64,000 nucleotides of DNA, taken from assembly GCA_001939145.1 (NCBI GenBank), contig LSRX01000671.1:233200-297199 (forward strand). The letters are read 5' to 3'. Each line of letters opens with the position of its first letter. Position 1 is the stretch's first letter. The position numbers and the translations under genes were made by a program. Below are positions 1-10,200 of this stretch, one piece after another. The notes under the pieces were generated by a model. That model searched no databases, was not told where the DNA came from, and was given only the letters and a program-made list of their open reading frames with translations. This DNA is from Symbiodinium microadriaticum. Taxonomy: Eukaryota; Sar; Dinophyceae; Suessiales; Symbiodiniaceae.

Positions 1-544
1 GCTTTCTGCCCCAATCGGCTTCGACAAGTTCAGGGGCTATCTCATGCAGAGGCAGTTGCGTGCTATTGGCATTTGCAGCGCACGCGCGCCCCGTCTTTCG
101 GTTACTTACTGAGGCGGTTCAAAAAAGCTTGCATGCATGCTTGCATCCACACCCGCAGCTGCTTGCGAAGGCATGTCGTGTATATATAGAAGCCCATATT
201 TCTAATTATCCACCTTATTCCTCAGGTTCCTCATTGGAATCGCAGCATAACATACACCCCACATGACCCCAAACCCTTATTCTAATGTTTATATAAACCC
301 AATTATCAACGCCCCTACATTTGTCCGGAAGGCCTCCTCGCAGTGACCGCGCGCTGTACCCAGGCAACTGAGGCCGTGGCATCTGCCTAAAGCCGAAAGC
401 GCAAGAGCTCTTGAGGGTTCGGGTGAGGGGGGGGCCCAAAAAAGTAGAAGTAGATCCTTCGAGGGCTCCTAAAAGGGGTTTTTCCATAAGATGTAGTACA
501 GTGAAAACCCTGTTTCAGAACCCCGTTGGGCGAGACTAGCGTAC

Positions 545-619
545 CCAAGGTTCTTAATTTCCATTACTTCTGAATTTGGCCGGCTAGGCAGCTAGGGTCG
601 GCGAAGGTTCTTAATAACC
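545..619. repeat. direct copies of AAGGTTCTTAAT motif
   Basis: AAGGTTCTTAAT occurs at about 550 and again at about 605 in the same orientation. It is the arm sequence of the perfect fold-backs at 890-932 and 1401-1446, so this looks like a rearranged member of that family. Confidence 0.5.
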
Positions 620-647
620 AAGATCTTACCAAGAGCGCAATGTGTAC

Positions 648-669
648 CTTGAGCCAACATGGCCACGGT
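648..669 (-). ncRNA. dinoflagellate spliced-leader-like sequence
   Basis: On the minus strand this 22-mer differs from the conserved dinoflagellate spliced leader only at positions 6 (A to G) and 12 (T to G) and ends in the invariant TTGGCTCAAG. The next bases are GT, as after the exon of a spliced-leader RNA gene. In dinoflagellates the Sm site (ATTTTGG) lies inside the leader; here it is ATGTTGG, so this may be a decayed SL RNA gene or the relic of a retroposed trans-spliced mRNA. A chance match of this quality in 64 kb is very unlikely. Confidence 0.6.
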
Positions 670-889
670 ACCTGAATGGGTTGCCCTGCTGAACGCCCGG
701 GCCGGTCCTTTTGGGTCTCCCTAATCAGCAATCAGGCTTTTGGAGCCTAAATGGAGGCCCAACCACCTAAGTAAGAACCTTCAATCCCTTTATCCGGCCC
801 TAATCCGCACTCGCCTATTTGTAAAGGAGCTTTCCACAATTCCTTTCGGGCGATTTCCGAAAGTCTCGCTGATTTTTGTTGCAAAAACC

Positions 890-932
890 CTCGAGTTAAG
901 AACCTTAGCCCCGCTAAGGTTCTTAACTCGAG
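890..932. repeat. perfect 20-bp hairpin (TTAAGAACCTTAG family)
   Basis: Left arm 890-909 starts CTCGAGTTAAG and right arm 913-932 is its exact reverse complement; the loop is CCC. With 1317-1364 and 1401-1446 it forms a local cluster of hairpins sharing the core TTAAGAACCTTAG. Confidence 0.85.
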
Positions 933-1316
933 CGTTTTGGTCGGAGAATGATGTTGGGGACAGTTCAGAATCTGCCCCTTCTCCCCAACAGAGGTGTTGC
1001 CAGGCCTCTCAAGCTCAAAAAGGTATTTTTTTGGTGTTGCCAGGCCTCTCTCTGGGGCTCTGGAGCTCGGGGGTTTTAGGATGTGGGTTGCGCAGCTTTA
1101 TGAATACCAGAAACCTAGCTTCTATGATTCAAGCAGCCTCAAGGGTGTGTAGGGTCGGTTTAGGTGGGAAAGCTGCTCGGGAATCAGGACGCGTGCAACT
1201 AATTAACTTGTTCCTATATACCCTAAGCCAACTACAGTGAAAACACTGTACAAGACTGTTTAAGAACCTTAGCCCCTACCCGCGGCGGGATTCACAATAA
1301 TATTCAGGTTGCTTCG

Positions 1317-1364
1317 AAATTAAGAACCTTAAGGTACCCTAGTTTTCGGGGTCAGGTTCTTAAT
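1317..1364. repeat. fold-back, TTAAGAACCT family
   Basis: The arm AAATTAAGAACCT is followed about 25 bp later by AGGTTCTTAATTT. Same core as the neighbouring hairpins, with a longer unpaired centre. Confidence 0.7.
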
Positions 1365-1400
1365 TTGTTGGGTTCGTCATGGTTTGGCTTGTTCTGAAAA

Positions 1401-1446
1401 CGCCGGAATTAAGAACCTTAGGGGGGCTAAGGTTCTTAATTTGGCG
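1401..1446. repeat. perfect fold-back, TTAAGAACCTTAG family
   Basis: AATTAAGAACCTTAG pairs exactly with CTAAGGTTCTTAATT across a short G-rich loop, and the flanking CGCC/GGCG extends the stem. Confidence 0.8.
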
Positions 1447-1500
1447 GTTGGTGGTCAAATTGTTTGATGAGGTGAACCATACAGATATGGCAGAGCCTGC

Positions 1501-1554
1501 ATAGCTCAGTGGTTTGATGCGTGTCCACATCCCCACCTGCAATGGCTCGAGTCC
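1501..1554 (+). repeat. tRNA-like pol III promoter remnant
   Basis: ATAGCTCAGTGGTT resembles a tRNA A box and GGCTCGAGTCC, 30 bp later, a B box. Acceptor arms do not pair convincingly, so this is not called as a tRNA gene. It could be a tRNA pseudogene or the head of a SINE. Confidence 0.4.
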
Positions 1555-1676
1555 CCTTGTGGTCGGGTTAGTTCACGGGTGCCACTAGTGTTTTCGCAAG
1601 CTTCTTACCAGCTCTCACATATGTAGTCTCGCCAGGTTCTCTCCAATTCTCACCAACCAGATTCCCACCAACACTC

Positions 1677-1745
1677 CCTAAACCCTAAACCCTAGAGTCG
1701 AAACCGGAAAAAAAGCCCTAAACCCCTAAACCCTAAACCCTAATC
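1677..1745 (+). repeat. CCCTAAA telomere-like tract
   Basis: Several CCCTAAA heptamers, some degenerate, interrupted by AGAGTCGAAACCGG. These are interspersed tracts and not a chromosome end: unrelated unique sequence continues on both sides. Confidence 0.85.
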
Positions 1746-1809
1746 ACCAGGTTCTCATCAGTTTTCACGGTTTGCACTGATTCGCGCGGCTCCCCAACCA
1801 TCCTGGCCA

Positions 1810-1885
1810 TCCTTGGCCCCCAAAAGGTAGCTTTTTGAGCTTGAGAGGCCTGGAAACACCAAAAAAGGTACCTTTTTGGAGCTTG
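1810..1885 (+). repeat. short A-tailed insertion with imperfect direct repeats
   Basis: AGAGGCCTGGAAACACC followed by AAAAAA sits between two near-identical copies of AAGGTANCTTTTTGNAGCTTG. A related sequence in opposite orientation lies at 990-1055, where GGTGTTGCCAGGCCTCTC is duplicated around a 22-bp spacer. Confidence 0.5.
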
Positions 1886-1912
1886 CCCTAAAGTCCCCGA
1901 AGAAGACTGACT

Positions 1913-2060
1913 TAGGGCTTTCTAGGGTTTAGAGTTCAGAGGTTTTGGGTTTAGGGTTTAGGGTCCTATGCCTTGAGTTTAGGGTTTAGAGTTCAGAGGT
2001 TTTGGGTTTAGGGTTTAGGGTCGCTATGCCTTGAGTTTAGGGCTTAGGGTTAAGGGCCTC
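1913..2060 (-). repeat. TTTAGGG tract containing a 58-bp tandem duplication
   Basis: TTTAGGG heptamers with a unit of about 58 bp (TTTAGAGTTCAGAGG ... CTATGCCTTGAG) repeated at 1923-1980 and 1981-2038, differing by one inserted base. It shows local duplication of telomere-like DNA together with non-telomeric sequence. Confidence 0.8.
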
Positions 2061-2685
2061 CCACCAGGAGGCCTGCGACGAGGTCGTTACGCTGCTTCAG
2101 CGTGCCGCGCCGGAGCTTACGGCTTCCGCTTCGATTTGAACTGTCTGGGTTCTACCACGGTCTGATAGCAGTGCAGACTTCGGGCTTTAGGGGTTTCGGA
2201 TGCAGAACTGAGGAGTTCAGAAGTTGCGAAAAGGCTGTAGGCACGCGTCTAGGGGGTATCATGTGCATGTGTCTCCTTGCGAGTGGCTGCAAAAATACTC
2301 CTGCCACGGCGACAGTTGCGAGAGTCCAAAACCGGTTGCTACTGGCCGATTATTGCTGCTGTTGTTGCCATGGCCGTTGCTAAGCACTCTCATTCCGGTG
2401 ATTCCAGATTGACATGGGGCTAACCCTCAGAACCCTGATATGCAACCCCAAAAAGCCTCAACCCTAACCCCTACATCCCCTTTAAAAAAAAACCCTAAAT
2501 CCGGATCCTTAGGGAAAAAAATCCGGATCCTAACAAAAACTCAGAAAGGAAGCGACCCAGACCTAGGCTTCCGGCGCAGCCCCTCTGCGGAGACTCTGAG
2601 CTTGCAGGACGCAGCGGCGCGGGCCGGCTCCTGCCCAAGCAACTATGGTTTCGGGGCTCAGTTGCGGGAACCGAAACTCGTATGT

Positions 2686-2780
2686 AAATAAATAAATAAA
2701 TAAATATATATATATATATATATTATATGCATATATATATATATAGAGAGAGTCATACATATATATATATATATATACAT
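2686..2780. repeat. AT-rich microsatellite
   Basis: (AATA)n running into two blocks of (TA)n separated by GAGAGAGTCATACA. Confidence 0.9.
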
Positions 2781-2964
2781 ATTATATCATCTTGAATACC
2801 TGTTGAAATTCGATGCAGCTTCCATCGAACTCGATCCGCAGAAACTTTTGAAGCCCCCACCCCCAAGGGCCCCGGGAGGTGGCCCAGCCCTGAAGCCCTG
2901 GAGCCCTAAGCACCATTCCAACATAGCTCTCAACCTCAAGTCTTGAACCTTCATCATAGGGTTT

Positions 2965-3039
2965 AGGGTTTAGGGTTAGGGTTTAGGGTTTAGGGCTGAT
3001 TGGCAGAGTCTGGGTTCAAAAAAAGGGTTTAGGGTTAGG
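2965..3039 (+). mobile_element. A-tailed micro-insertion with 16-bp direct repeats
   Basis: The 16-mer AGGGTTTAGGGTTAGG flanks both sides (2965-2980 and 3024-3039). The 43-bp insert starts with TTTAGGG, contains GATTGGCAGAGTCTGGGTT and ends CAAAAAA. The same 3' sequence occurs in longer form at 38717-38776 and 39809-39865, so this copy looks 5'-truncated as in LINE-type retroposition. Confidence 0.7.
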
Positions 3040-3159
3040 ACCCTCATCATAAGGCTCCTAACCCTTGACAGAACCGGGTAACCTTAAATTCTGTCAACAC
3101 CCCCCGGGTCGAAGAGCCCGAAACCGAAGCCTGGAGCCGATCGTCCTCTTGCTGCCCAG

Positions 3160-3228
3160 CATCCCTGGCGCGGGAGCTTACCCGAGAGGAAATCCAGGGC
3201 CTGCCTCTGGGATCAAACAAGTTTGAGG
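3160..3228 (+). CDS. GH3 exon 1 (tentative)
   Basis: After a pyrimidine-rich acceptor (TGCTGCCCAG) the frame reads [13 protein letters not shown], like the N-terminal LT-EEK helix of GH3 enzymes. The end is uncertain: a GC donor at 3199 or a GT donor at 3229. Neither phase fits exon 2 directly, so one exon is probably missing between them. Confidence 0.45.
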
Positions 3229-4256
3229 GTGTAGGGTTGAGGGGAGTCGGGGGTTGAAAAATTCGGGGAGCCTGGGTCCAAAAAAGGGGTTTAGGGGAGT
3301 CTGATTTCTTTGAGAGAGAATACACGTATCCATCAGCTCTCTGCTCGGACGAGATAGTTCCAGTTTCTTTCAGAGCTGAGCTTCAGAACGTGGGCGGACT
3401 TGCCGGCTGACACTTAGAGCCCAGCTGCAACAGAGGTTTAGGGGTTTTAGGGTTTCGGGATTTAAAATAAGGGGATTCCGGGGTTAGGGAATCTGGCCGG
3501 GCGAGCACTAGTCAAGCCCGTGCAAACGAGGGTACGGCTCAAGCCAATTTGGTCGAGCGTAGCTGTGTGATTGAATACTTGGTTGGTCAGAACATTCCCT
3601 TTCCAAGCGCTTTCAGACGCGTATGCTTTCCAAGCATTTTACACAACCTGTCCGCAAAATGTGACCTACCTGTTCAGGCACGTGAAGCTGACTTCTATCA
3701 ACTAACAACCATCTTTGGTCGTTTACTAATTCTTCTACTACTACTACTACTACTACTACTGCTGCTACTGCTACTGCTACTGCTACTGCTACTGCTACTG
3801 CTACTGCTACTGCTACTGCTATTGCTACTGCTACTGCTACTGCTACTGCTACTGCTACTGCTACTGCTACTGCTACTGCTACTGCTACTGCTACTCCTCC
3901 TGCTACTCCTCCTGTTACTCCTACTACTCCTACTCCTCCNNNNNNNNNNNNNNNNNNNNNNNNNNNNNNNNNNNNNNNNNNNNNNNNNNNNNNNNNNNNN
4001 NNNNNNNNNNNNNNNNNNNNNNNNNNNNNNNNNNNNNNNNNNNNNNNNNNNNNNNNNNNNNNNNNNNNNNNNNNNNNNNNNNNNNNNNNNNNNNNNNNNN
4101 NNNNNNNNNNNNNNNNNNNNNNNNNNNNNNNNNNNNNNNNNNNNNNNNNNNNNNNNNNNNNNNNNNNNNNNNNNNNNACTACCACTACCACTAATTCTTC
4201 CACTACCACTACCACTACCACTACCACTACCACTACCACTACCACTACCACTACCA

Positions 4257-4290
<34 letters not shown>

Positions 4291-7200
4291 CACTATCACT
4301 ATCATCACTACTATCACTACTATCACTACTATCACTACTATCACTACTATCACTACTAACTACTAACCCATTTGTAAGTGCTGGAACCTTAGACTCCAAT
4401 AGCAACGAAGGATCCGCGGCACCGGCTATGCAGACAGCGCATCATGGCTCAGGTTGCAGAAGTCAAACCCCGAATCCTCTGCTTTAGAGGCGACTAGAAG
4501 GGTGCCTATAAGTGGTCCATAAGTATCACAAGGCCAAGGCTTACAATCAGGGGTACCAGAAGTGTTGGGGGGGTCTTGGGTCTAGGGCTTTGCGGTATGA
4601 TTTGGGCTCAGGTCTTAGGCTGTTTTCAGGTTCGGAATCAGCCAGAACCATTGCCAGTGTCATGTTTTCTTCACCCCCCCCCCCCCAACAGGCATAGACC
4701 TTGCATACGGTTATTGTTATTGTCGATGCTTGCTTCCAATCAAGCGGGCCGGAATGATGCCCTCCGTTAACTAGAACTGTATACCCCGAGAGCGACACCT
4801 GCAAAGCCCGAGTAAGTTCAAGGTTCAGTTTTTTAGGATGACGTTGTTGAAAGGACTGGACGTTAGCTCTCTACCTCATGTTCTCGTTTGCTAGCTATAT
4901 CGTCGTCACGTTCGTTTCCTCACGCCTATGCGTACTCTTCTTTGTTTAGGATTTCTCTCTGCATGAGGTTGGCGCGCCTAGTCTGACTTTATGGGCTCTG
5001 GCAGTTGCGTAAACCTGACATTGGTTTATGCTCCCCGCTCTCCTTGCTCCTCAGCTTCAAGGGTGAGCCCGTTGACAGGGCATGCATGCACAACGATGGG
5101 ACGGGGGAACATCGTCCTCGTCGTCGGTCCTCGTCGTCACAGAAAGAGCATTGCCAGCATAAGAACTGGAGGGGCGAACTAAAAATAGATCGCTGTCCGT
5201 CACACATCTATGGCCTGTCGCACTCCAGAAGGGTTCAAGGCGCAGCCTCCCACTTCAGTTGTTTCCTTTACTTGGGGTTCAGGGGTTTAGGGCAGCAGGC
5301 CAGTTGCAAAAGGGGTGTAGGATTTAGGGTTTAGGGCACATCTCTAAACCCTAAACCCTAAACCTCTAGAGGCTTTGGCCAGCGCCCCAGCCCAGGAGTA
5401 CAACCCTCCTCCGGGCTTCTTCGTGGGGAACACGGACCCGGTGCCGCGGAAAGGCATCCCCTCCCTGAACCTCCAGGCCAGCTCAGGATCGACATTGGGT
5501 TGCGGGGTGCCTCTCTGTGTGTGTGTCAGTGTGTCTCTGCACGCCGTCTCTCTCTCTCTCTCTCTCTCTGTGTCTGTGTTTGTATGTGTGTGCCTCTCTC
5601 TCTCTCTCTCTGAGTGTGTGTGTGTGTGTGTGTGCGTGTGTGTGTGTGTGTGTCTGTTTTTGCATATACCCACACATGCACACACACACACACACATGCG
5701 CATCTGTACAGATGCATGTGCATGTGAAGATCTATCGCGGTAGAGGCATCTCGTATGAATGTCGACCCGTCCGTATAGAACTTTGCGGCATCGTGTAAGC
5801 GACGGTTCCTCATTGGAAACGTGCGTAGAGCAAACAGACCCTAAGCCCCAAGCTTCATACATGGAGCCCGTGAGCTTGGATATTTTCATGGCCTGCCATC
5901 CAGGGAAGGCAGCTGAACATGGGTAGGTATGAGTTCCCTAGTAGATGCCTATGCCATGTAAGCCAACTTGGGGTGGCAGCATGTTTTATGCCAGGATAAT
6001 GGCCAGGGATACCGCACCGTGCAGCCAGTCCAGATTGGCCAGGCGCAGCTGCATGCTGACGGCTTGTGTCCAAATCATGAGCCCTATCATGACTCCGATG
6101 ATGCCGGTTACCAGCCATGCCTAGACTATCACATGCGGCATTGAAGTCTAGAAGGCCCCTGGCTGCGTGCCTGGAGCCATTAGCCATTTTCTCTACAAGA
6201 GGAGCACATGTTAAGTCCTCGAGTTGAAGGCAGTCAGGTGATTAAACCCTAAACCCCAACCCCAAAAACCCCTTTTGGGGCAGATGACGGGTCCTGGGTA
6301 ATTGGCAGTAGCTCCGACAGCAAGTTCTCAGACGCTGCTCATCGAAATACCCAAAAGTCGAGGTGGTGATGTCACCTCTTCTGATTATGATGGTGGGTTT
6401 AGATTTTAGGGTGATTTCGAGCCGGATGGCGACGCCTGACGTGGTGAAGACGATGGGGATAATGATTGTGATGGTCACTATATGGTTACACTGGCAAAGG
6501 AGGGGACGTGCGTCGACAATCACTGTCCCGCAAGGTTTTGTAAGGTGATGTTAGAAAGGTACACAAACCCCTCACTTATACTGTAGGGCCGATAAGCTTT
6601 TTCCTGCCGCAACACCTGCTGATGTGAATGCTATGACTAGGTACAACACCAGGAAAGGCTTCACACTGCTGCACGGTTCATATACGCAGAAAGCATGCGC
6701 AGGAACAGCAAGAACACTGACACTAACGGAGCCTTAATCTCTAAGCTGTTCAGGTCACGTCTTTCCCGTCCACCCTGGCGATGGCAGCCACATGGGACGA
6801 AAGTCTTGGCCGTGCCTGGGGCGAGGCTTTGCGCGTTTCTTGAATGAGGGCTTAGGGTGTGGTCGGTGTAGCTTGTACTGCATCAGGCTATTACGAGCAT
6901 GGTTGTTATTGTCATTTTGTTGATTGGTTGTATTATTGTTGTTTTTTTTGATCGTGGACTATCACTGTCACTGTCGCCACTATGCCTAGGTCCTATTGCT
7001 GTCACTATTGCCCTGACTATTACTTTTATAAGCAAAAGCTTTCATTTTTAGCCTTATCTTTTTACCGTTACATGTGTTGCTATTATTGCATGATTATCAT
7101 GATTATGATGATGGCTCTTCTTCTTCTCCTAATCATTATTATTACTGTCATGAGTTCATTCCTGGGCGCCCGCGAGGTTCGGCACGCTTGGAGAGTAAAC

Positions 7201-10200
7201 TCCATCTTCATGTGCTGCCTGCTACCGGGGTCAAAATTACAAGCCCGTTGTAGCCTATATGTCATATGTGTATGGTACAGTAGACCTCCAAACCCCATTC
7301 CAATCATGAAGGCCCATGCATACCTAAACTTCTGCTGGTGAAGGCTTTGGGAAAGGAGTTCCTCACTAAGGGCGCCAATGTCCTGTTGGGCTTCTTGGCT
7401 TCACTGTGGATGCGGACTGTGGGAATTTAGTGCAATGATTTTGAGGGTATGCATAGCTACTAGCTAGCACAGACGCCCCCCCCCCCTGTGTCGACGGCAT
7501 CACCACAATGGCTGATGGACATTATTATCCTGCAACACCTTAAGTATGAGAAAACACGGAGCCTATTCCTTATCATGGATAGTGCGTGTTTGTGTCCATC
7601 GAACGGGCAGCAGCAGCAGCAACAGCTGCAGCACCACCACCAATCGGATTCCAGGTTTCGGGTAGGGATTAGGATTCAGCGGTTAGGGATTAGGTTTTGA
7701 GAGCGCGGGGTAGGGTTAGGAGCCACCGAGTTGCTTTCCAAAATGACTTCACCGAGAAACCCGGAGGCAAAGCAAAAGTCACATCCCAAAACCACTAGAT
7801 CAAAACAACGCAAGTACTCCGAGTGTCGGCAAACAAAGAGGTGTCGAAAAGGAAAGCATTCACAACCCCCAAACCCTAAACCCTAAACCGTATCATCAGG
7901 ACCGGCGCTGAATGTGCACCGGGTGGCCCGAGGGGGTCGCAATGCGACCTGGCTGCAAAAAGCAGTCACAAAGCCGCCCAGCAAAGTTTCATAGGTAGTA
8001 TTAGGGAGACCCCTTGGGGTTTAGGGTTTAGGGGTTTAGGTTTCGGGTTTAAGGGTTTAGAGGTTGAGGGTTATGTTGCGCTTTCCCGGCTGGCGAACAG
8101 AGTCCTGGATGCAAAAAAGAGGTTGAGGGTTTAGGGTTTAGGGTTTAGGGCCCTTATAGGGGGGCCTTTCTTAATCCTACTTCTGGCTCTGCCCTAAACC
8201 CTAAACCCTCGACTGTGGAACACACCCAGCGTACCTGCAGTAAGATGAGGGTTTAGGGTCCCTGGCCGGGCGAGCTCCAATCAAAAGCATATGTCAAAAG
8301 GGTTGAGGGCCGAGGGTGTAGGTTTAGGGGTTTAGGGTTTAAGAATTTAGAGTTTAGGGTTTGATATCGCAGGTCGCAACCCCTCGTCCCTGAATGCCAT
8401 ACAGTCGGCTTTAACTTTCCTATTGGCGAAGCTTCCCCAAACGCCGAATGGACCCGGGGCTTAAGGCTTTGGGGAGTGCCAGATCTGCAATGCAGTCTAG
8501 GAAGTACTACATATTATTGGCTTCAGGTACAGCAGGTTTCGGATCTAGCCTAATGCCCTTGTCCGGGTGAACATGTCTCGAAAGTTTTCTACTAAACTCT
8601 TTGCCCTAAGCCCTCGCGAGTGTGAGCGCATCAACCCTAAACTGCCCAAAACCCTTCACGGCAATATGTTGTAGCTACTCTCTCAGATCCTGGCTTGGCC
8701 CTCCAAGGTATCACCATTGAAATTAGGCTTACTGCAGGCTATGGCGAAGTTGGGTTTGCATGTACTGAAACATGTTTTGTTTTGCATGATTCCGGAAGGC
8801 TGCGGTTGATCCCAGAGTTGCGCTGAACGACCTGTCGTGCGTTATGGACGCCTAAAGCTGGAAACCCTTAACCCCCCAAAGCTTCGGCCCAAAAAGCCCT
8901 CGAGCTTTCAACGGCCATGTAAACCTATACACTGCCAAATCATCAAATCCCTGAAGCCCTAATCCAGAGGTTGAGTACCTCTCCGGCGAGTCGCCCTACC
9001 TTGGGGCCCGCCTGGTCAAGGGCTACATCGAGGGTGTCCACTCTCAAAACGTGCCCGGGGGCCGGTTGTAAGGACCTGGGGTTTCTTAGCCTTCGCTTTT
9101 CGAGCCAGCCGGGTCTGGTTTTGTTCGTTTCAGAGGCTCTTCTTGTTGTTATTCCTGGTACTTCAAGTACTGTTGAGAGCTTGGTGTCTGTTCAGGTCTG
9201 TTCGAATCGTGTCCGAATCGGCATGGTGCTTGAAACGTGGCTTTTAGGGCTCTGAGTCCCGACTACAGAGATTGTTGACAGTACTACTTCCGATGTGACC
9301 GACAGACATATGGGTAGTTCTCTGAATCAGGTTCCCCTGTATTTAGGTCCCCCAAAACAGTACGGCACCCTTGTAACAGGACCCTAAAAGGGACCCCTCA
9401 TTTAGAGAACTGCCCATATGCCTCAAAGTGCTATCCCCCAAAGCCTGCACCTCGAAGCCCAAACCCTGCATTCTGCAACCCCAAGCCTCTCGCCGAAGGC
9501 TTCTAATGACGCGGTTTGGGGTTTCGGATTTCGGGTTGAAGGCAGGGGGCCTGGAAGTTATCGACGGTTCTACGAAGTTCATTTTGCTCACATCCGCTTT
9601 CGAGGTTTTGGCCGTTCGATCAGTTGCAAGCATGAATGGTTCAAGCGGTCGCGACGAAACCCTCAACAAGCCCAGGTGCTCACTGTCATGAAGCATTTCA
9701 TCACGAACAACCAAGAGACCAACCGAGTCTCGCCCAAGCTATAGTTGAACCCAGCCCTAATGCAACAACATCCTAGGCTCCCAAGTTTAAGGTCCTCAAA
9801 AGCTCACCAGGGCAGCCGGAGAACTGAGTTATTCTTTGTGGATGTCGGGTTTGGGGCGAAAGTTTAAGGGGTTCGGGGATGAGCCCGGCAGTCCTGGATT
9901 GTTCGATGAGGACGCAGAGGTTGTGGTAGCCATCTGCTGCTACGGCCTGGGTCTGTTTTCGGTCCCTGGGAACACCACTTCGAAACTTCGCCTTTAGTAC
10001 TCCTGGGGTACCAACCCCACCCCGCTTCTCACACTCGTGGAGTAAAAAGTAGAAACCTCCTCCCCCCCCTTCATGCTCTTCCCGCTCCTTCTTCTTTCCG
10101 CGCCGCCAGCGGGGGGGGGGGGGGGGAGTCTCTACTCCCGACTTCACCCCTCCTCTAGGGACCACAAACAATCAAGATGATTGAGGGTTCGAGTTCTGGC

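Larger units (their letters stand above)
1..3159. other. 5' flank: repeats, no recognised exon
   Basis: No exon with family motifs was found here. The stretch holds fold-back elements built on TTAAGAACCTTAG (545-1446), a spliced-leader-like copy (648-669), a tRNA-like promoter pair (1501-1554), telomere-like tracts (1677-1745, 1913-2060, 2959-2996), an AT microsatellite (2686-2780) and a short A-tailed insertion (2965-3039). The 5' exons of the GH3 gene may lie here; 2575-2640 is GC-rich and open but matches nothing I know. Confidence 0.6.

Noticed and set aside
3490..3520. Alu-like GGCCGGGCG start
   Set aside because: Nine-base coincidence; no 7SL-like continuation.
3549..4487. Long Leu/Val/Ser open frames on both strands
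   Set aside because: They run through a triplet microsatellite and Ns; no codon-like composition outside the repeat.
5344..5889. 181-codon minus ORF and overlapping frames
   Set aside because: GT/CT/CA dinucleotide repeat; the opposite strand carries a clear GH3 exon at 5396-5476.
5986..6120. Minus-strand frame with a hydrophobic helix and good splice-like ends
   Set aside because: It is antisense to GH3 exon 3, which has a family motif and matching phases on both sides.
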